In this document: positions 35,082 to 43,178 of the stretch, piece by piece | How positions within the stretch are numbered: position 1 is the stretch's first letter | Layout: every line of letters starts with the position of its first letter | Assembly (NCBI GenBank): GCA_910576205.1 | Contig: CAJTHL010000011.1 | Location: forward strand, 98,403-162,402 | DNA: 64,000 nt | Direction of reading: 5' to 3' | Source of the DNA: Clostridia bacterium | GTDB lineage: Bacteria; Bacillota; Clostridia; Lachnospirales; Lachnospiraceae | Program-made: the position numbers and the translations under genes | Notes under the pieces: generated by a model | Told to the model about the DNA's origin: nothing | Databases searched by the model: none | What the model saw: the letters and a program-made list of their open reading frames with translations, nothing else

Positions 35082-35843
35082 TTACTCCCGGTTAATAACT
35101 TCCTCCGCCAGGAGACGATAACTCTCCGCTCCCGCTGATTTCGTATCATAGGCAGTTATGGGAAGCCCGTGGCTGGGCGCCTCCGCCAATCGTACATTTC
35201 TCGGAATGATCGTCTTGTAGATTTTCTGGTGAAGATTGTTCTTTACATTTTCCACTACCTGGAGAGAAAGGTTTGTCCTGGCGTCATACATGGTAAACAC
35301 CACGCCTTCCATGTCCAGATCCGGATTTAATCGCTCCTTTACCAGATTGATAGTGTGTATCAACTGGCTTAAGCCCTCCAGCGCGTAATATTCACACTGG
35401 ATAGGAACCAGGATCGTGTCAGCGGTAGTCATGGCATTAATAGTCAACATATTCAGAGACGGTGGACAGTCGATAATAATAAAATCATAATCGTCCCGTA
35501 TCTGTTTTACTGCGTCTCTCACAATAAATTCCTTATTCTGAATACCGATCAACTCAATCTCAGCTCCAGCCAAATCAACATTAGACGGGATCAGATATAG
35601 ATTTTCAAAATCCGATACAATGACACTCTCCTCAATGGAACATTCTCCTAGGATCAGATCATAGATGGTACAGTCAACCTGGGACTTGTCCACACCTAAT
35701 CCGCTGGTAGTATTTCCCTGGGGATCTATGTCAATGGTAAGAACCTGTTTCCCAGCTTCCGCAAGGGCAGCCGACAGGTTAATTGTGGTAGTGGTTTTTC
35801 CAACGCCGCCTTTTTGATTTGCGACTGCGATAACTCTTCCCAT
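35082..35843 (-). CDS. parA: Chromosome-partition ATPase ParA (Soj)
   Basis: The 253-residue protein is a deviant Walker ATPase (NQKGGVGKTTTTINL at residues 9-23, then IIDCPPSLNMLTINAM). It drives origin segregation with ParB and in relatives also modulates DnaA. It is short, without an N-terminal DNA-binding extension, as expected of the chromosomal type. GAGGAAA precedes the ATG. The first parS site is 74 bp upstream of its start, so ParB loading may also affect its promoter. Confidence 0.97.
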   Translation of the reverse strand: MGRVIAVANQKGGVGKTTTTINLSAALAEAGKQVLTIDIDPQGNTTSGLGVDKSQVDCTIYDLILGECSIEESVIVSDFENLYLIPSNVDLAGAEIELIGIQNKEFIVRDAVKQIRDDYDFIIIDCPPSLNMLTINAMTTADTILVPIQCEYYALEGLSQLIHTINLVKERLNPDLDMEGVVFTMYDARTNLSLQVVENVKNNLHQKIYKTIIPRNVRLAEAPSHGLPITAYDTKSAGAESYRLLAEEVINRE

Positions 35844-35916
35844 TTTGGTGATTTCCTCATAAAGTTGTTAGATAAATTTTTCTTGAGTTACTTTATAATG
35901 GATTATAGCATAAATA

Positions 35917-35932
35917 TGTTTCACGTGAAACA
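35917..35932. promoter_or_regulatory. parS site 1
   Basis: TGTTTCACGTGAAACA is a perfect 16-bp palindrome identical to the well-known parS consensus bound by ParB/Spo0J. It lies just upstream of parA. Confidence 0.95.
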
Positions 35933-35958
35933 TGTTTGATAAAATTTATTTCTTAATT

Positions 35959-36274
35959 TTATTGGTTTTTAAAAAAGTAATTAGTTTTTATTAATGAAAA
36001 TTTCAAAAATATTTTTTTTGTTTCATAAATGGGAATTTGTCCATCCTCTTTCTGAATCGCAAATGACAAGCTTCCCTTCTCTCCTACAATCTCTGCATAG
36101 ATCGTATCTTCTTCTGTAATATTTAATTTTTAGAATCCGTTGTATATAACACTTTATATTCCATGATAAATTCATTATCATTTCCTGTCCGGCTTTCATC
36201 AAAATTCGCTCCACATAATGTTAATGTTAAAAAAATTAAAGAACATAAAATACAAAGATATTTTTTATTTTCAT
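35959..36274 (-). pseudogene. Decayed small lipoprotein gene
   Basis: The ATG at 36274, with AGGAAA upstream, opens a frame that stops after 12 codons. Shifting by one base in the following A run yields a lipoprotein-like start with a hydrophobic core and lipobox LTLC, then an acidic segment up to a TAA near 36129. A second one-base shift restores a fluent sequence with the stretch ITEEDTIYAEIVGEKGSLSF and a Lys-rich end, stopping at 35959. Both shifts lie in A/T runs, so decay or indel errors are both possible. I do not recognise the family. A 63-residue frame at 36023-36214 is an artefact of this remnant. Confidence 0.6.
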
Positions 36275-36340
36275 TTTCCTAAAAACTATAATCATATATT
36301 TAACTACAAAATTTTTATTTGCTATTTACTTGTATATTAG

Positions 36341-36357
36341 ATATACAATTCCGAAAA
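36341..36357. repeat. 17-bp direct repeat, left copy
   Basis: ATATACAATTCCGAAAA occurs here and again, identical and in the same orientation, at 37647-37663. The two copies bracket the three genes 36370-37614. Confidence 0.85.
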
Positions 36358-36369
36358 AGTATAAATATA

Positions 36370-37062
36370 TTACTCCATAGAAACCGCCGCACAGGTATGA
36401 TCTACCGCCAAATATTCCGTTCCATATTTCGAAATCTTAAAAATCCTACCCATTTCCAGTTTATAAATTATCATATTACACTCTCTTTTTCCATAGGAAC
36501 AATAGAGCCACTTAACCTTTTCTGCCTGCTTGATCTCCAGCTTTTTCTTACTGCTGATAATATTCTTAGGATTATAGACCAGCAGTCGTTCTCCATCTTC
36601 AAAAAAGATCTCTAATATTTCACCGTCAAAGGCCGTATGTAAAATCTTATGGAAGTTATCATATGGTCTGCCAAACCAGTCTCCATAAAAGGAAAGACTC
36701 CCCCCCTTTGTCACGATATTAACATCTATCTTTTTTCGATCTATACCCAAAGATCGTTGAACAGTCTTTTCCGCCTCATGAATTGCTTCCAGATAAGTCT
36801 TATGAAGAACATTTCTTTTTCCATTCATCTCAAGGAAATAATGATTTTTTTCAGCAGTGACAATACCAGCTATTTCTTCACCAAGATAAATCCTGCAAGG
36901 AGTGACCGGCCCATACCCATATTCACATTCAAGGGAAACAAATCTTTTACAGCAAGGACAGATCACACCATAATTTGAAAAAGATTCTACAGAAAATTCT
37001 TTGTCACAATAAATACACTTAAGATTTTTTAATGGAATATCATTCCTTTTGATAGAGTACAA
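36370..37062 (-). CDS. Hypothetical zinc-ribbon protein
   Basis: I do not recognise this 230-residue protein. Near the N-terminus it carries two Cys pairs, CIYC at residues 17-20 and CPCC near 35-38, which fit a zinc ribbon. The rest is mixed alpha/beta with no membrane span and a Lys-rich middle. Codon use and base composition are much more AT-rich than in the flanking chromosome genes. Its start overlaps the end of the upstream 96-residue gene by 23 bp, so the two are coupled. It is the last gene of a cassette framed by direct repeats between the two parS sites. Confidence 0.65.
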   Translation of the reverse strand: MYSIKRNDIPLKNLKCIYCDKEFSVESFSNYGVICPCCKRFVSLECEYGYGPVTPCRIYLGEEIAGIVTAEKNHYFLEMNGKRNVLHKTYLEAIHEAEKTVQRSLGIDRKKIDVNIVTKGGSLSFYGDWFGRPYDNFHKILHTAFDGEILEIFFEDGERLLVYNPKNIISSKKKLEIKQAEKVKWLYCSYGKRECNMIIYKLEMGRIFKISKYGTEYLAVDHTCAAVSME

Positions 37063-37330
37063 TCTCTTTATTCTCCTTCAAAAAAGGTAAATTGTATAAG
37101 GTATTAATATATTGAAACAGAGAAGTATCTTCACAGATTTCATAAAAATCGCCAAAAGAATATTCAATATCAATATGTCGATAGGTAAGAACCATATTAT
37201 CACATTTGATCAGATCACAACGATAAATAATGCAGTAGATATCTTCGTATAAAATTTCATCTGGCTTCTCAAAATTTTTCAATGAATTTTTTTGACAGAT
37301 CTGTTTTACATCATCCAATTTAAGAAGCAT
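37040..37330 (-). CDS. Hypothetical small acidic protein
   Basis: This 96-residue protein has no family that I recognise. It is acidic, contains four cysteines and many aromatic residues, and has no signal or membrane span. A TATGGAGGTATT-like ribosome site (GGAGG) precedes the ATG at 37330. It overlaps the zinc-ribbon gene and lies 20 bp after the DUF3781 gene, giving a compact three-gene unit. It could be an immunity-like or regulatory partner of its neighbour, but nothing in the sequence proves that. Confidence 0.6.
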   Translation of the reverse strand: MLLKLDDVKQICQKNSLKNFEKPDEILYEDIYCIIYRCDLIKCDNMVLTYRHIDIEYSFGDFYEICEDTSLFQYINTLYNLPFLKENKEIVLYQKE

Positions 37331-37350
37331 AATACCTCCAAATTTAATGA

Positions 37351-37614
37351 CTAGCTTTCTTTTCGGAAAGGTGTTTTATGAGCCGTAATGATCGTATAAC
37401 TATAGGAATTTACTGTTATAATGCAATCGTCTATTTCCACATTCCAGTTCTTTCCGTTTCTTGTAATAACAGCATGAGCAGATTTAATCCTGGTTTTACA
37501 CCAATCAACCACATCACCTGTATCCAAAGACAGATTTCTTTTAATGCGCTCCAAGCCTAATTCTGTTGTGTGCAATTTATCCACGTTTTTTAATAATTCA
37601 TTATCTATATACAT
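37351..37614 (-). CDS. DUF3781 family protein
   Basis: The 87-residue protein matches DUF3781: LHTTELGLERIKRNLSLD, then DVVDWCKTRI, a short basic linker, and the terminal block IDDCIITVNSYSYTIITAHK. Members are small cytosolic proteins scattered through Firmicutes, often in mobile or accessory regions; function unknown. GAGGAAG precedes the ATG. It is the first gene of the repeat-framed unit. Confidence 0.82.
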   Translation of the reverse strand: MYIDNELLKNVDKLHTTELGLERIKRNLSLDTGDVVDWCKTRIKSAHAVITRNGKNWNVEIDDCIITVNSYSYTIITAHKTPFRKES

Positions 37615-37646
37615 TTGACAACTTCCTCAAGGGTTCACAACATTAA

Positions 37647-37663
37647 ATATACAATTCCGAAAA
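37647..37663. repeat. 17-bp direct repeat, right copy
   Basis: Second identical copy of ATATACAATTCCGAAAA, 1,306 bp from the first. It lies between the DUF3781 start and the membrane-protein gene. Confidence 0.85.
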
Positions 37664-37679
37664 GACAGTAATCTTATAA

Positions 37680-37970
37680 CTACGGCATATTATAAGAAAT
37701 AATATAATCTTCAATAAGTAAGATTATAGACAACAAAATAGGGATGAAAGATAAAACAAATATTTTTTTACTTTTAAATTTATGATTAAAAACTAACGAG
37801 ATGATTCCTAAAATGCTGCCCAACAATGACCCCATTAAAAGATAGACACAAAACAGCATAAAGCTATAAGGCTCACCTGTCTTAAAGAAAGAAAACAATA
37901 CAAACAAAAATGGACAGATACTAGCCGCAATACTTACCGCAAAAATTGATTCTTTTGGTACTTTTTTCAT
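37680..37970 (-). CDS. Hypothetical three-span membrane protein
   Basis: The 96-residue protein is almost wholly hydrophobic with three predicted spans (about residues 8-28, 37-59 and 68-88) separated by short basic loops. I do not recognise the family; small proteins of this shape include DUF4190-like envelope proteins. The frame opens at a TTG seven codons earlier, but GAGAGG is spaced for the ATG at 37970. It is AT-rich like the rest of the pocket between parA and rsmG. Confidence 0.62.
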   Translation of the reverse strand: MKKVPKESIFAVSIAASICPFLFVLFSFFKTGEPYSFMLFCVYLLMGSLLGSILGIISLVFNHKFKSKKIFVLSFIPILLSIILLIEDYIISYNMP

Positions 37971-38007
37971 TGGGATCCTCTCAACTTTCAAAAACTATTT
38001 CTATAAA

Positions 38008-38023
38008 TGTTTCACGTGAAACA
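38008..38023. promoter_or_regulatory. parS site 2
   Basis: A second exact TGTTTCACGTGAAACA, 2,091 bp from site 1 and 5 bp past the rsmG stop. Together the two sites mark this side of the origin as a ParB loading zone. Confidence 0.95.
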
Positions 38024-38028
38024 TTCTT

Positions 38029-38745
38029 TTATAAAGGATCCTTTCCCGGCATTCCTGCCTTCCGGGGATACTTTCCCTTTGTTTCTTTTACTTTCTCAAC
38101 CATGACAAAACATCTGGAAATATCCGAATCTGGAAGTGTAAACTCCTCCACCTTTTTCAGACGACCACTTAGCAATGAGATAGCCCTCTGGGATTTTCCA
38201 ATTTCTTCCTCACTACTTCCAGATTTATAAGCTACAAACATACCCCCTATTTTTACAAAGGGAATACAATATTCAGAAAGTGAAGCCAGATTTGCCACCG
38301 CTCTGGAAACACAGAGATCAAACTGTTCCCGATACTCTTCTTTCCTTGCGAGATCCTCCGCTCTTCCATGAACAGCCACAACTGCGTCAAGTTCCAGTTC
38401 ATCTATCACATAATCCAGAAATTTCACTCTCTTATTCAAAGAGTCCAGCAGCGTAATCTCCAACTGTGGAAATATAATTTTAAGGGGAATACCAGGAAAC
38501 CCTGCCCCTGTTCCCACATCCAGAAGCTTCTTATCCAATGTCAGATCACAGACCCTGCACAGAGTCAGACTATCCACAAAATGCTTCAACACAACATCCT
38601 CATATTCCGTGATAGCCGTCAGATTCATCACCTGGTTCCACTCTGTCAGCAATTTATAATATCTTAGAAACTGCCGCGTCTGATCCTCTGTCAATGCAAT
38701 ATCAATATTTCTAAAAGCTCTCTCTAAATACGTTTCTCTCTCCAT
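38029..38745 (-). CDS. rsmG: 16S rRNA (guanine-N7)-methyltransferase RsmG
   Basis: The 238-residue protein is RsmG (GidB), which methylates G527 of 16S rRNA. The SAM-binding site LDVGTGAGFPGIPLKI lies at residues 74-89, followed by LLDSLNKRVKFLD and the catalytic-side RAVANLASLSEY. It is the last gene of the conserved rpmH-to-rsmG series. Loss of this enzyme gives low-level streptomycin resistance in other bacteria. Confidence 0.97.
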   Translation of the reverse strand: MERETYLERAFRNIDIALTEDQTRQFLRYYKLLTEWNQVMNLTAITEYEDVVLKHFVDSLTLCRVCDLTLDKKLLDVGTGAGFPGIPLKIIFPQLEITLLDSLNKRVKFLDYVIDELELDAVVAVHGRAEDLARKEEYREQFDLCVSRAVANLASLSEYCIPFVKIGGMFVAYKSGSSEEEIGKSQRAISLLSGRLKKVEEFTLPDSDISRCFVMVEKVKETKGKYPRKAGMPGKDPL

Positions 38746-38822
38746 TTTTACATTCCCATTTCCGGCCTGTTTTTTACAAAGACAGCATCACACTTTTACA
38801 ACAATAAAAACTCTGGCTTACC

Positions 38823-40784
38823 TCAAATTCCACAAGATCTTCTCCTGCTCTCCAGATACACCAGCAGTACCGAGATATCCGCCGGAGAAACCCCCGATAT
38901 CCTGGAAGCCTGTCCAATAGAAACTGGACGAAATTCCTTTAATTTCTGTCTGGCCTCTGTCCGCAGACTGTCCACCTTGTCGTAATCCATATTTTCCGGT
39001 ATCCTCTTCTTTTCAAGCTTTTGAAACTGCTCCGCCTGTTTCTGTTGTCTTTTGATATAGCCGTCATATTTGATATTGATATTCACCTGTTCCCGCACTC
39101 CATAGGGAAGCTCCGGCCTGTCCGAATCGATCTCAGCCAACAGGTCGTAATCCAGCTCCGGCCTGCGTATCAATTCCACAAGAGTTGTCCCGGATTTTAA
39201 GGGCGTACTCTCCTGTCTCTCCAGAAAAGCCTGAACCTTAGGCCCGGTCCCGATATTCACATGTTCTACCCTTCGTGTCTCCTTTTGGATCAACCGCTCC
39301 TTTTCCAAAAGCTGTTCATAGCGGTCTTTGGAAATAAGCCCCATCTCATAACCGATCTTTGTCAACCGCAGATCCGCGTTGTCCTGACGCAGCAAAAGAC
39401 GGTACTCCGCTCTGGAGGTCATCATACGGTAGGGCTCCCGATTTTCCTTAGTGACCAGATCGTCGATCAATACCCCGATATAGGCCTGGGAGCGATCCAA
39501 AAGAAGCTGGGATCTTCCAAAAATTTTTCTGGCCGCGTTGATCCCAGCCACCAGTCCCTGGGCTGCCGCCTCCTCATAACCGGAGCTTCCGTTAAACTGC
39601 CCGGCGCTGAAAAGACCTTCAATCCCCCTGACCTCCAGGGTGGGCTTTAACTGCCTGGGATTGATACAGTCATATTCTATGGCATAGGCATTGCGGACGA
39701 TCTTCACATGCTCCAGTCCAGCCACGGAAGAATACATAGCATGCTGCACATCCTCTGGAAGAGAGCTGGACATGCCTCCCACATACATTTCATTTGTATA
39801 TAATCCCTCTGGTTCAATAAACACCTGGTGCCGGTTCCTCTCGGCAAACTTTACCACCTTATCTTCAATAGACGGACAATATCTGGGGCCCGTTCCCTCT
39901 ATGACACCGGAATATAGAGGGGAACGGTCGAGATTTTCCCGAATGATCTCATGGGTTCTCTCATTTGTGTAAGTGAGCCAGCAGGAAACCTGCGGGATCT
40001 GTACGCTCTCCGGGTCTGTGGTAAAAGAAAATGGGATCACCCTCTCGTCTCCCGGCTGCTCCTCCATCTTAGAGAAATCAATGGAGCGCTTATCAATCCT
40101 GGCAGGAGTCCCTGTCTTAAACCGGAACATTTCGATGCCAAGCTCCTTTAAGGAATCCGTGAGATGATCTGCCGCCTGGAGGCCGTTGGGCCCCGTATGA
40201 TTGCTCACGTCCCCATAGATACAGCGGGCCCTTAGATAAGTTCCAGTACAGAGTATCACCGCCTTTGCGTCATACCGCGCGCCGGAATATGTCCTCACGC
40301 CAATAATCTTCTTTTTTCCAGAATTTTCCTTTAAAAATTCCTCCACACTGTTTTCCCCAGAAATCGTATCTGACAAAGCGCATTCCTCCGTGAGGATCTT
40401 TGCCACCTCCGCCTGCACGATAGACAGATGTTCTGTATTTTCCAGGGTCCTGCGCATACTGCGGCTATACTCCGCCTTATCCGCCTGGGCTCTGAGAGAA
40501 TGAACAGCAGGCCCTTTGGAGAGATTCAGCATCTTTGACTGGATAAAAGTCTTATCAATATTCTTTCCCATCTCTCCCCCAAGGGCGTCCACCTCCCGCA
40601 CCAGATGCCCCTTGGAAGTCCCCCCGATATTGGGATTGCAGGGCATCAGCGCAATACTGTCCACACTGACCGTAAACAGGATCGTTTCCAGCCCCAGCCT
40701 GGCACAGGCCAGAGCCGCCTCACATCCCGCGTGTCCCGCGCCTACCACTACAACGTCGCAACTCTCTCTATACTCTCCACCCAT
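38823..40784 (-). CDS. mnmG: tRNA uridine-34 modification protein MnmG (GidA)
   Basis: The 653-residue FAD-binding protein works with MnmE to add carboxymethylaminomethyl groups to U34 of certain tRNAs. The N-terminal dinucleotide fold ([15 protein letters not shown]), the [13 protein letters not shown] loop, and the second GidA signature [21 protein letters not shown] are intact, with the normal helical C-terminus. The frame is open from 40820, but the ATG at 40784 has GAGGA upstream and lies 20 bp after the mnmE stop. Length is as expected. Confidence 0.97.
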   Translation of the reverse strand: MGGEYRESCDVVVVGAGHAGCEAALACARLGLETILFTVSVDSIALMPCNPNIGGTSKGHLVREVDALGGEMGKNIDKTFIQSKMLNLSKGPAVHSLRAQADKAEYSRSMRRTLENTEHLSIVQAEVAKILTEECALSDTISGENSVEEFLKENSGKKKIIGVRTYSGARYDAKAVILCTGTYLRARCIYGDVSNHTGPNGLQAADHLTDSLKELGIEMFRFKTGTPARIDKRSIDFSKMEEQPGDERVIPFSFTTDPESVQIPQVSCWLTYTNERTHEIIRENLDRSPLYSGVIEGTGPRYCPSIEDKVVKFAERNRHQVFIEPEGLYTNEMYVGGMSSSLPEDVQHAMYSSVAGLEHVKIVRNAYAIEYDCINPRQLKPTLEVRGIEGLFSAGQFNGSSGYEEAAAQGLVAGINAARKIFGRSQLLLDRSQAYIGVLIDDLVTKENREPYRMMTSRAEYRLLLRQDNADLRLTKIGYEMGLISKDRYEQLLEKERLIQKETRRVEHVNIGTGPKVQAFLERQESTPLKSGTTLVELIRRPELDYDLLAEIDSDRPELPYGVREQVNINIKYDGYIKRQQKQAEQFQKLEKKRIPENMDYDKVDSLRTEARQKLKEFRPVSIGQASRISGVSPADISVLLVYLESRRRSCGI

Positions 40785-40804
40785 TTTCTGTCCTCGCAAA
40801 AATC

Positions 40805-42181
40805 TTATTTTCCCATACAAAATTTTCCAAATATCTCATTAACCAGATCCTCCTCTACCTCTTCCCCGAGAATCCTTCCAAGAGAACCATAGGCATTCAT
40901 CAGATCAATAGTAAAAAAATCTTCCGGCATATGGTTTTCGATACTTTCCAGCACCATACCCAAAGCCCCGCAAGCTTCCTCCAAAAGCCTCTTCTGACGC
41001 ATATTCGTAATATAGATCTCATCGTTAAAGGAGATCTCCCCCTGGAAAAATAAATCCTCAATGACTGCCTCCAGCCCTTCCAGCCCTTTCTCCTCCTTGG
41101 CGGAAATGGATACGATAGGATGGGAAAGCCTCTCCCTTATCTGTTCCTCCGTGACCACCGTGTCCAGATCTGATTTATTTAAGACCGCTACAGCCTTCCG
41201 GCCAGCCAGCCGTTCCATGATCTCCTCATCCTCCTGGGTCAGGGAAACAGAAGCGTCCACCACATAGAGAACAAGATCCGCCGTATCCAGATTTTCCACA
41301 GCCCTGGCCACGCCGATCTTTTCCACCACATCCTCGGTAAAATGAATCCCCGCCGTATCCAGAATATTTAAGGAAAGCCCATTTAGCTGGATCTGCTCTT
41401 CCAGGATATCCCGGGTCGTCCCCGCGATCTCCGTTACAATGGCCCGCTCTTCCCCCACCAGCACATTCAAAAGAGAAGATTTTCCCACATTGGGCTTTCC
41501 CACAATTACGGTCTTTATTCCCTCTTTTAGAATACGGCCATTTTCACCAGAGAGCAATAGTTTTTTCAGCTCCGCCTTTAGTTTTTCCACAATAATCTTT
41601 AGTCTTTCCACATATCCGTCTAAACTGATATGTTCCGGGTCGTCCAACGCTGACTCAATAAAGGCAGTCTGATAAAGAATCTCCTCCCTGATCTCATAGA
41701 TTTTCTTCTGCACAGAACCCCGAAGCTGGGAGACGGAATTTCGAAGAGCCAGATCGTTCTTAGCCTCGATAAGATCCATAACCGCCTCAGCCTGGGACAA
41801 ATCCAGCCTGCCGTTTAAGAAAGCCCGCTTTGTAAATTCTCCAGGCTCCGCCAGCCTGGCCCCGGCTTTTACCGCTGCCTCCAGGACACGTTTTACCACA
41901 AGGATCCCCCCATGGCAGTCAATCTCCACCGTATCCTCCGCCGTATAGCTGTGGGGCTCCCGCATCAAAAGCAGGAGCGCCTCGTCCAGCAGAATCTCCC
42001 CGTCCCATACGGTCCCGTAATGTAAGGTATAGGCAGGCTCTTCCGCGATTTTCTTCTCTGTTTTCTTAGGCCGGAATATCTTTTCTCCAATGGAAAACGC
42101 TTCCGGTCCGCTGATTCTCACAATTCCTATCCCCGAACTGCTCATGGCCGTTGCAATGGCCGCAATGGTATCCTGATACAT
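40805..42181 (-). CDS. mnmE: tRNA modification GTPase MnmE (TrmE)
   Basis: The 458-residue protein has the MnmE plan: an N-terminal folate-binding domain ([22 protein letters not shown]), a helical domain, an inserted G domain ([12 protein letters not shown], then LDTAGI and NKSD), and the C-terminal cysteine motif FCMGK. It partners with MnmG. No Shine-Dalgarno sequence precedes the ATG; the 23 bp upstream are filled by the T-rich tail of an intrinsic terminator that overlaps the jag stop codon, so expression probably depends on read-through. Confidence 0.97.
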   Translation of the reverse strand: MYQDTIAAIATAMSSSGIGIVRISGPEAFSIGEKIFRPKKTEKKIAEEPAYTLHYGTVWDGEILLDEALLLLMREPHSYTAEDTVEIDCHGGILVVKRVLEAAVKAGARLAEPGEFTKRAFLNGRLDLSQAEAVMDLIEAKNDLALRNSVSQLRGSVQKKIYEIREEILYQTAFIESALDDPEHISLDGYVERLKIIVEKLKAELKKLLLSGENGRILKEGIKTVIVGKPNVGKSSLLNVLVGEERAIVTEIAGTTRDILEEQIQLNGLSLNILDTAGIHFTEDVVEKIGVARAVENLDTADLVLYVVDASVSLTQEDEEIMERLAGRKAVAVLNKSDLDTVVTEEQIRERLSHPIVSISAKEEKGLEGLEAVIEDLFFQGEISFNDEIYITNMRQKRLLEEACGALGMVLESIENHMPEDFFTIDLMNAYGSLGRILGEEVEEDLVNEIFGKFCMGK

Positions 42182-42186
42182 AATTT

Positions 42187-42215
42187 ACAAAAAAGGAGCG
42201 CCATCAGCGCTCCTT
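42187..42215 (-). terminator. Intrinsic terminator/attenuator between jag and mnmE
   Basis: On the minus strand AAGGAGCGC (42207-42215) pairs perfectly with GCGCTCCTT (42193-42201), then a T run follows. The 5-base loop contains the jag stop codon TGA. The mnmE ATG is only 12 bases downstream, leaving no room for a promoter, so this looks like an attenuator that sets the mnmE-mnmG-rsmG level. Confidence 0.8.
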
Positions 42216-43166
42216 CCTCCTATGATTGTTTCTGTTCCGATTATAATTGTTGTTTCTTCTCTTATTATAATTGTCCACCCGCACGCCCTCTTTCAAGGTT
42301 ACCACCACATGGCGGTAAGGCTCCTCTCCCTCGCTATGAGTAGAAACAAATTTATCGTTCTGAAGCGCAGAATGGATAACTCTTCTCTCATAGGGATTCA
42401 TGGGCTCCAATGTGACAGGCTTCCTGGTTCTCTTTACCTTAAAGGAAATATTTTTCGCCAGATTTTCCAGGGTTTCTTTTCTTCTCTCCCTGTAGTTTTC
42501 CGTATCCACTTTTACGCGGACATATTCATTACTTTCCTTGTTTGCAACCAGGCTGGTAAGATACTGAAGAGAATCCAGGGTTTGTCCTCTCTTTCCGATG
42601 AGAACCCCCATATCCTTTCCGTTCAGCTCCACACTGATTTCCCGTTCTTCCTTGTTGGCTGATACCTGGATATCCACCTCAAGCTCCATGGCGGCAAATA
42701 CCTTCTTTAGGAAATCCTCTACATCCGTCAGAACCTTGTCGTCCAGAGGCGTTTTCGGCTCAGCAGGCTTCTTTTCCACATATTTTTCTTCCTTCTTAAC
42801 CACCTGGGATTTTTCAGCCTCTGCCGGCTTTTCCAAGCTTTCCGGTTTTTTTACCTCTGGCTTCTCAACCTTTTTCTCCGGTTTTACATCTGGTTTTTTC
42901 TCGGGCTTCTTTTCCGCCTTTCTCTCGGGTTTCTTCTCAAAAGGCTTCTCTAACTTCAAATCATTCTTAATCTCTTCTAAGATATCTTCCTCTTCTTCTT
43001 TTAAGCGGGCTCTGATAATGGCATCCTTGCTTCCTATTCCAAGGAATCCGGAACTTCCCTGGAAAACTACTTCATAATCCACATTATCTCGTGTCGTTCC
43101 AAGCTTAATCGCAGCTTCCAGAATGGCATCATCCACTGTTTTTGCCGAAAATTCTCTCCATTCCAT
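42204..43166 (-). CDS. jag: RNA-binding protein Jag/KhpB
   Basis: The 320-residue protein has the Jag_N domain (AKTVDDAILEAAIKLG, and GSSGFLGIGSKDAIIRARL), a long Lys/Glu/Pro-rich linker (residues about 80-150), a KH domain with the GKRGQTLDSLQYL loop, and a C-terminal R3H domain (RRVIHSALQ and a His in EPYRHVVV). It is the membrane-associated RNA-binding partner of the yidC/spoIIIJ locus. The charged linker is longer than in Bacillus. It lies 12 bp downstream of yidC. Its stop codon sits in the loop of a terminator. Confidence 0.95.
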   Translation of the reverse strand: MEWREFSAKTVDDAILEAAIKLGTTRDNVDYEVVFQGSSGFLGIGSKDAIIRARLKEEEEDILEEIKNDLKLEKPFEKKPERKAEKKPEKKPDVKPEKKVEKPEVKKPESLEKPAEAEKSQVVKKEEKYVEKKPAEPKTPLDDKVLTDVEDFLKKVFAAMELEVDIQVSANKEEREISVELNGKDMGVLIGKRGQTLDSLQYLTSLVANKESNEYVRVKVDTENYRERRKETLENLAKNISFKVKRTRKPVTLEPMNPYERRVIHSALQNDKFVSTHSEGEEPYRHVVVTLKEGVRVDNYNKRRNNNYNRNRNNHRRKER

Positions 43167-43178
43167 ACAAAATTCCCC

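Noticed and set aside
36023..36214. 63-residue minus-strand frame upstream of parS site 1
   Set aside because: Its translation is in a different frame from the fluent lipoprotein-like segments over the same bases; I treat it as part of a decayed gene.
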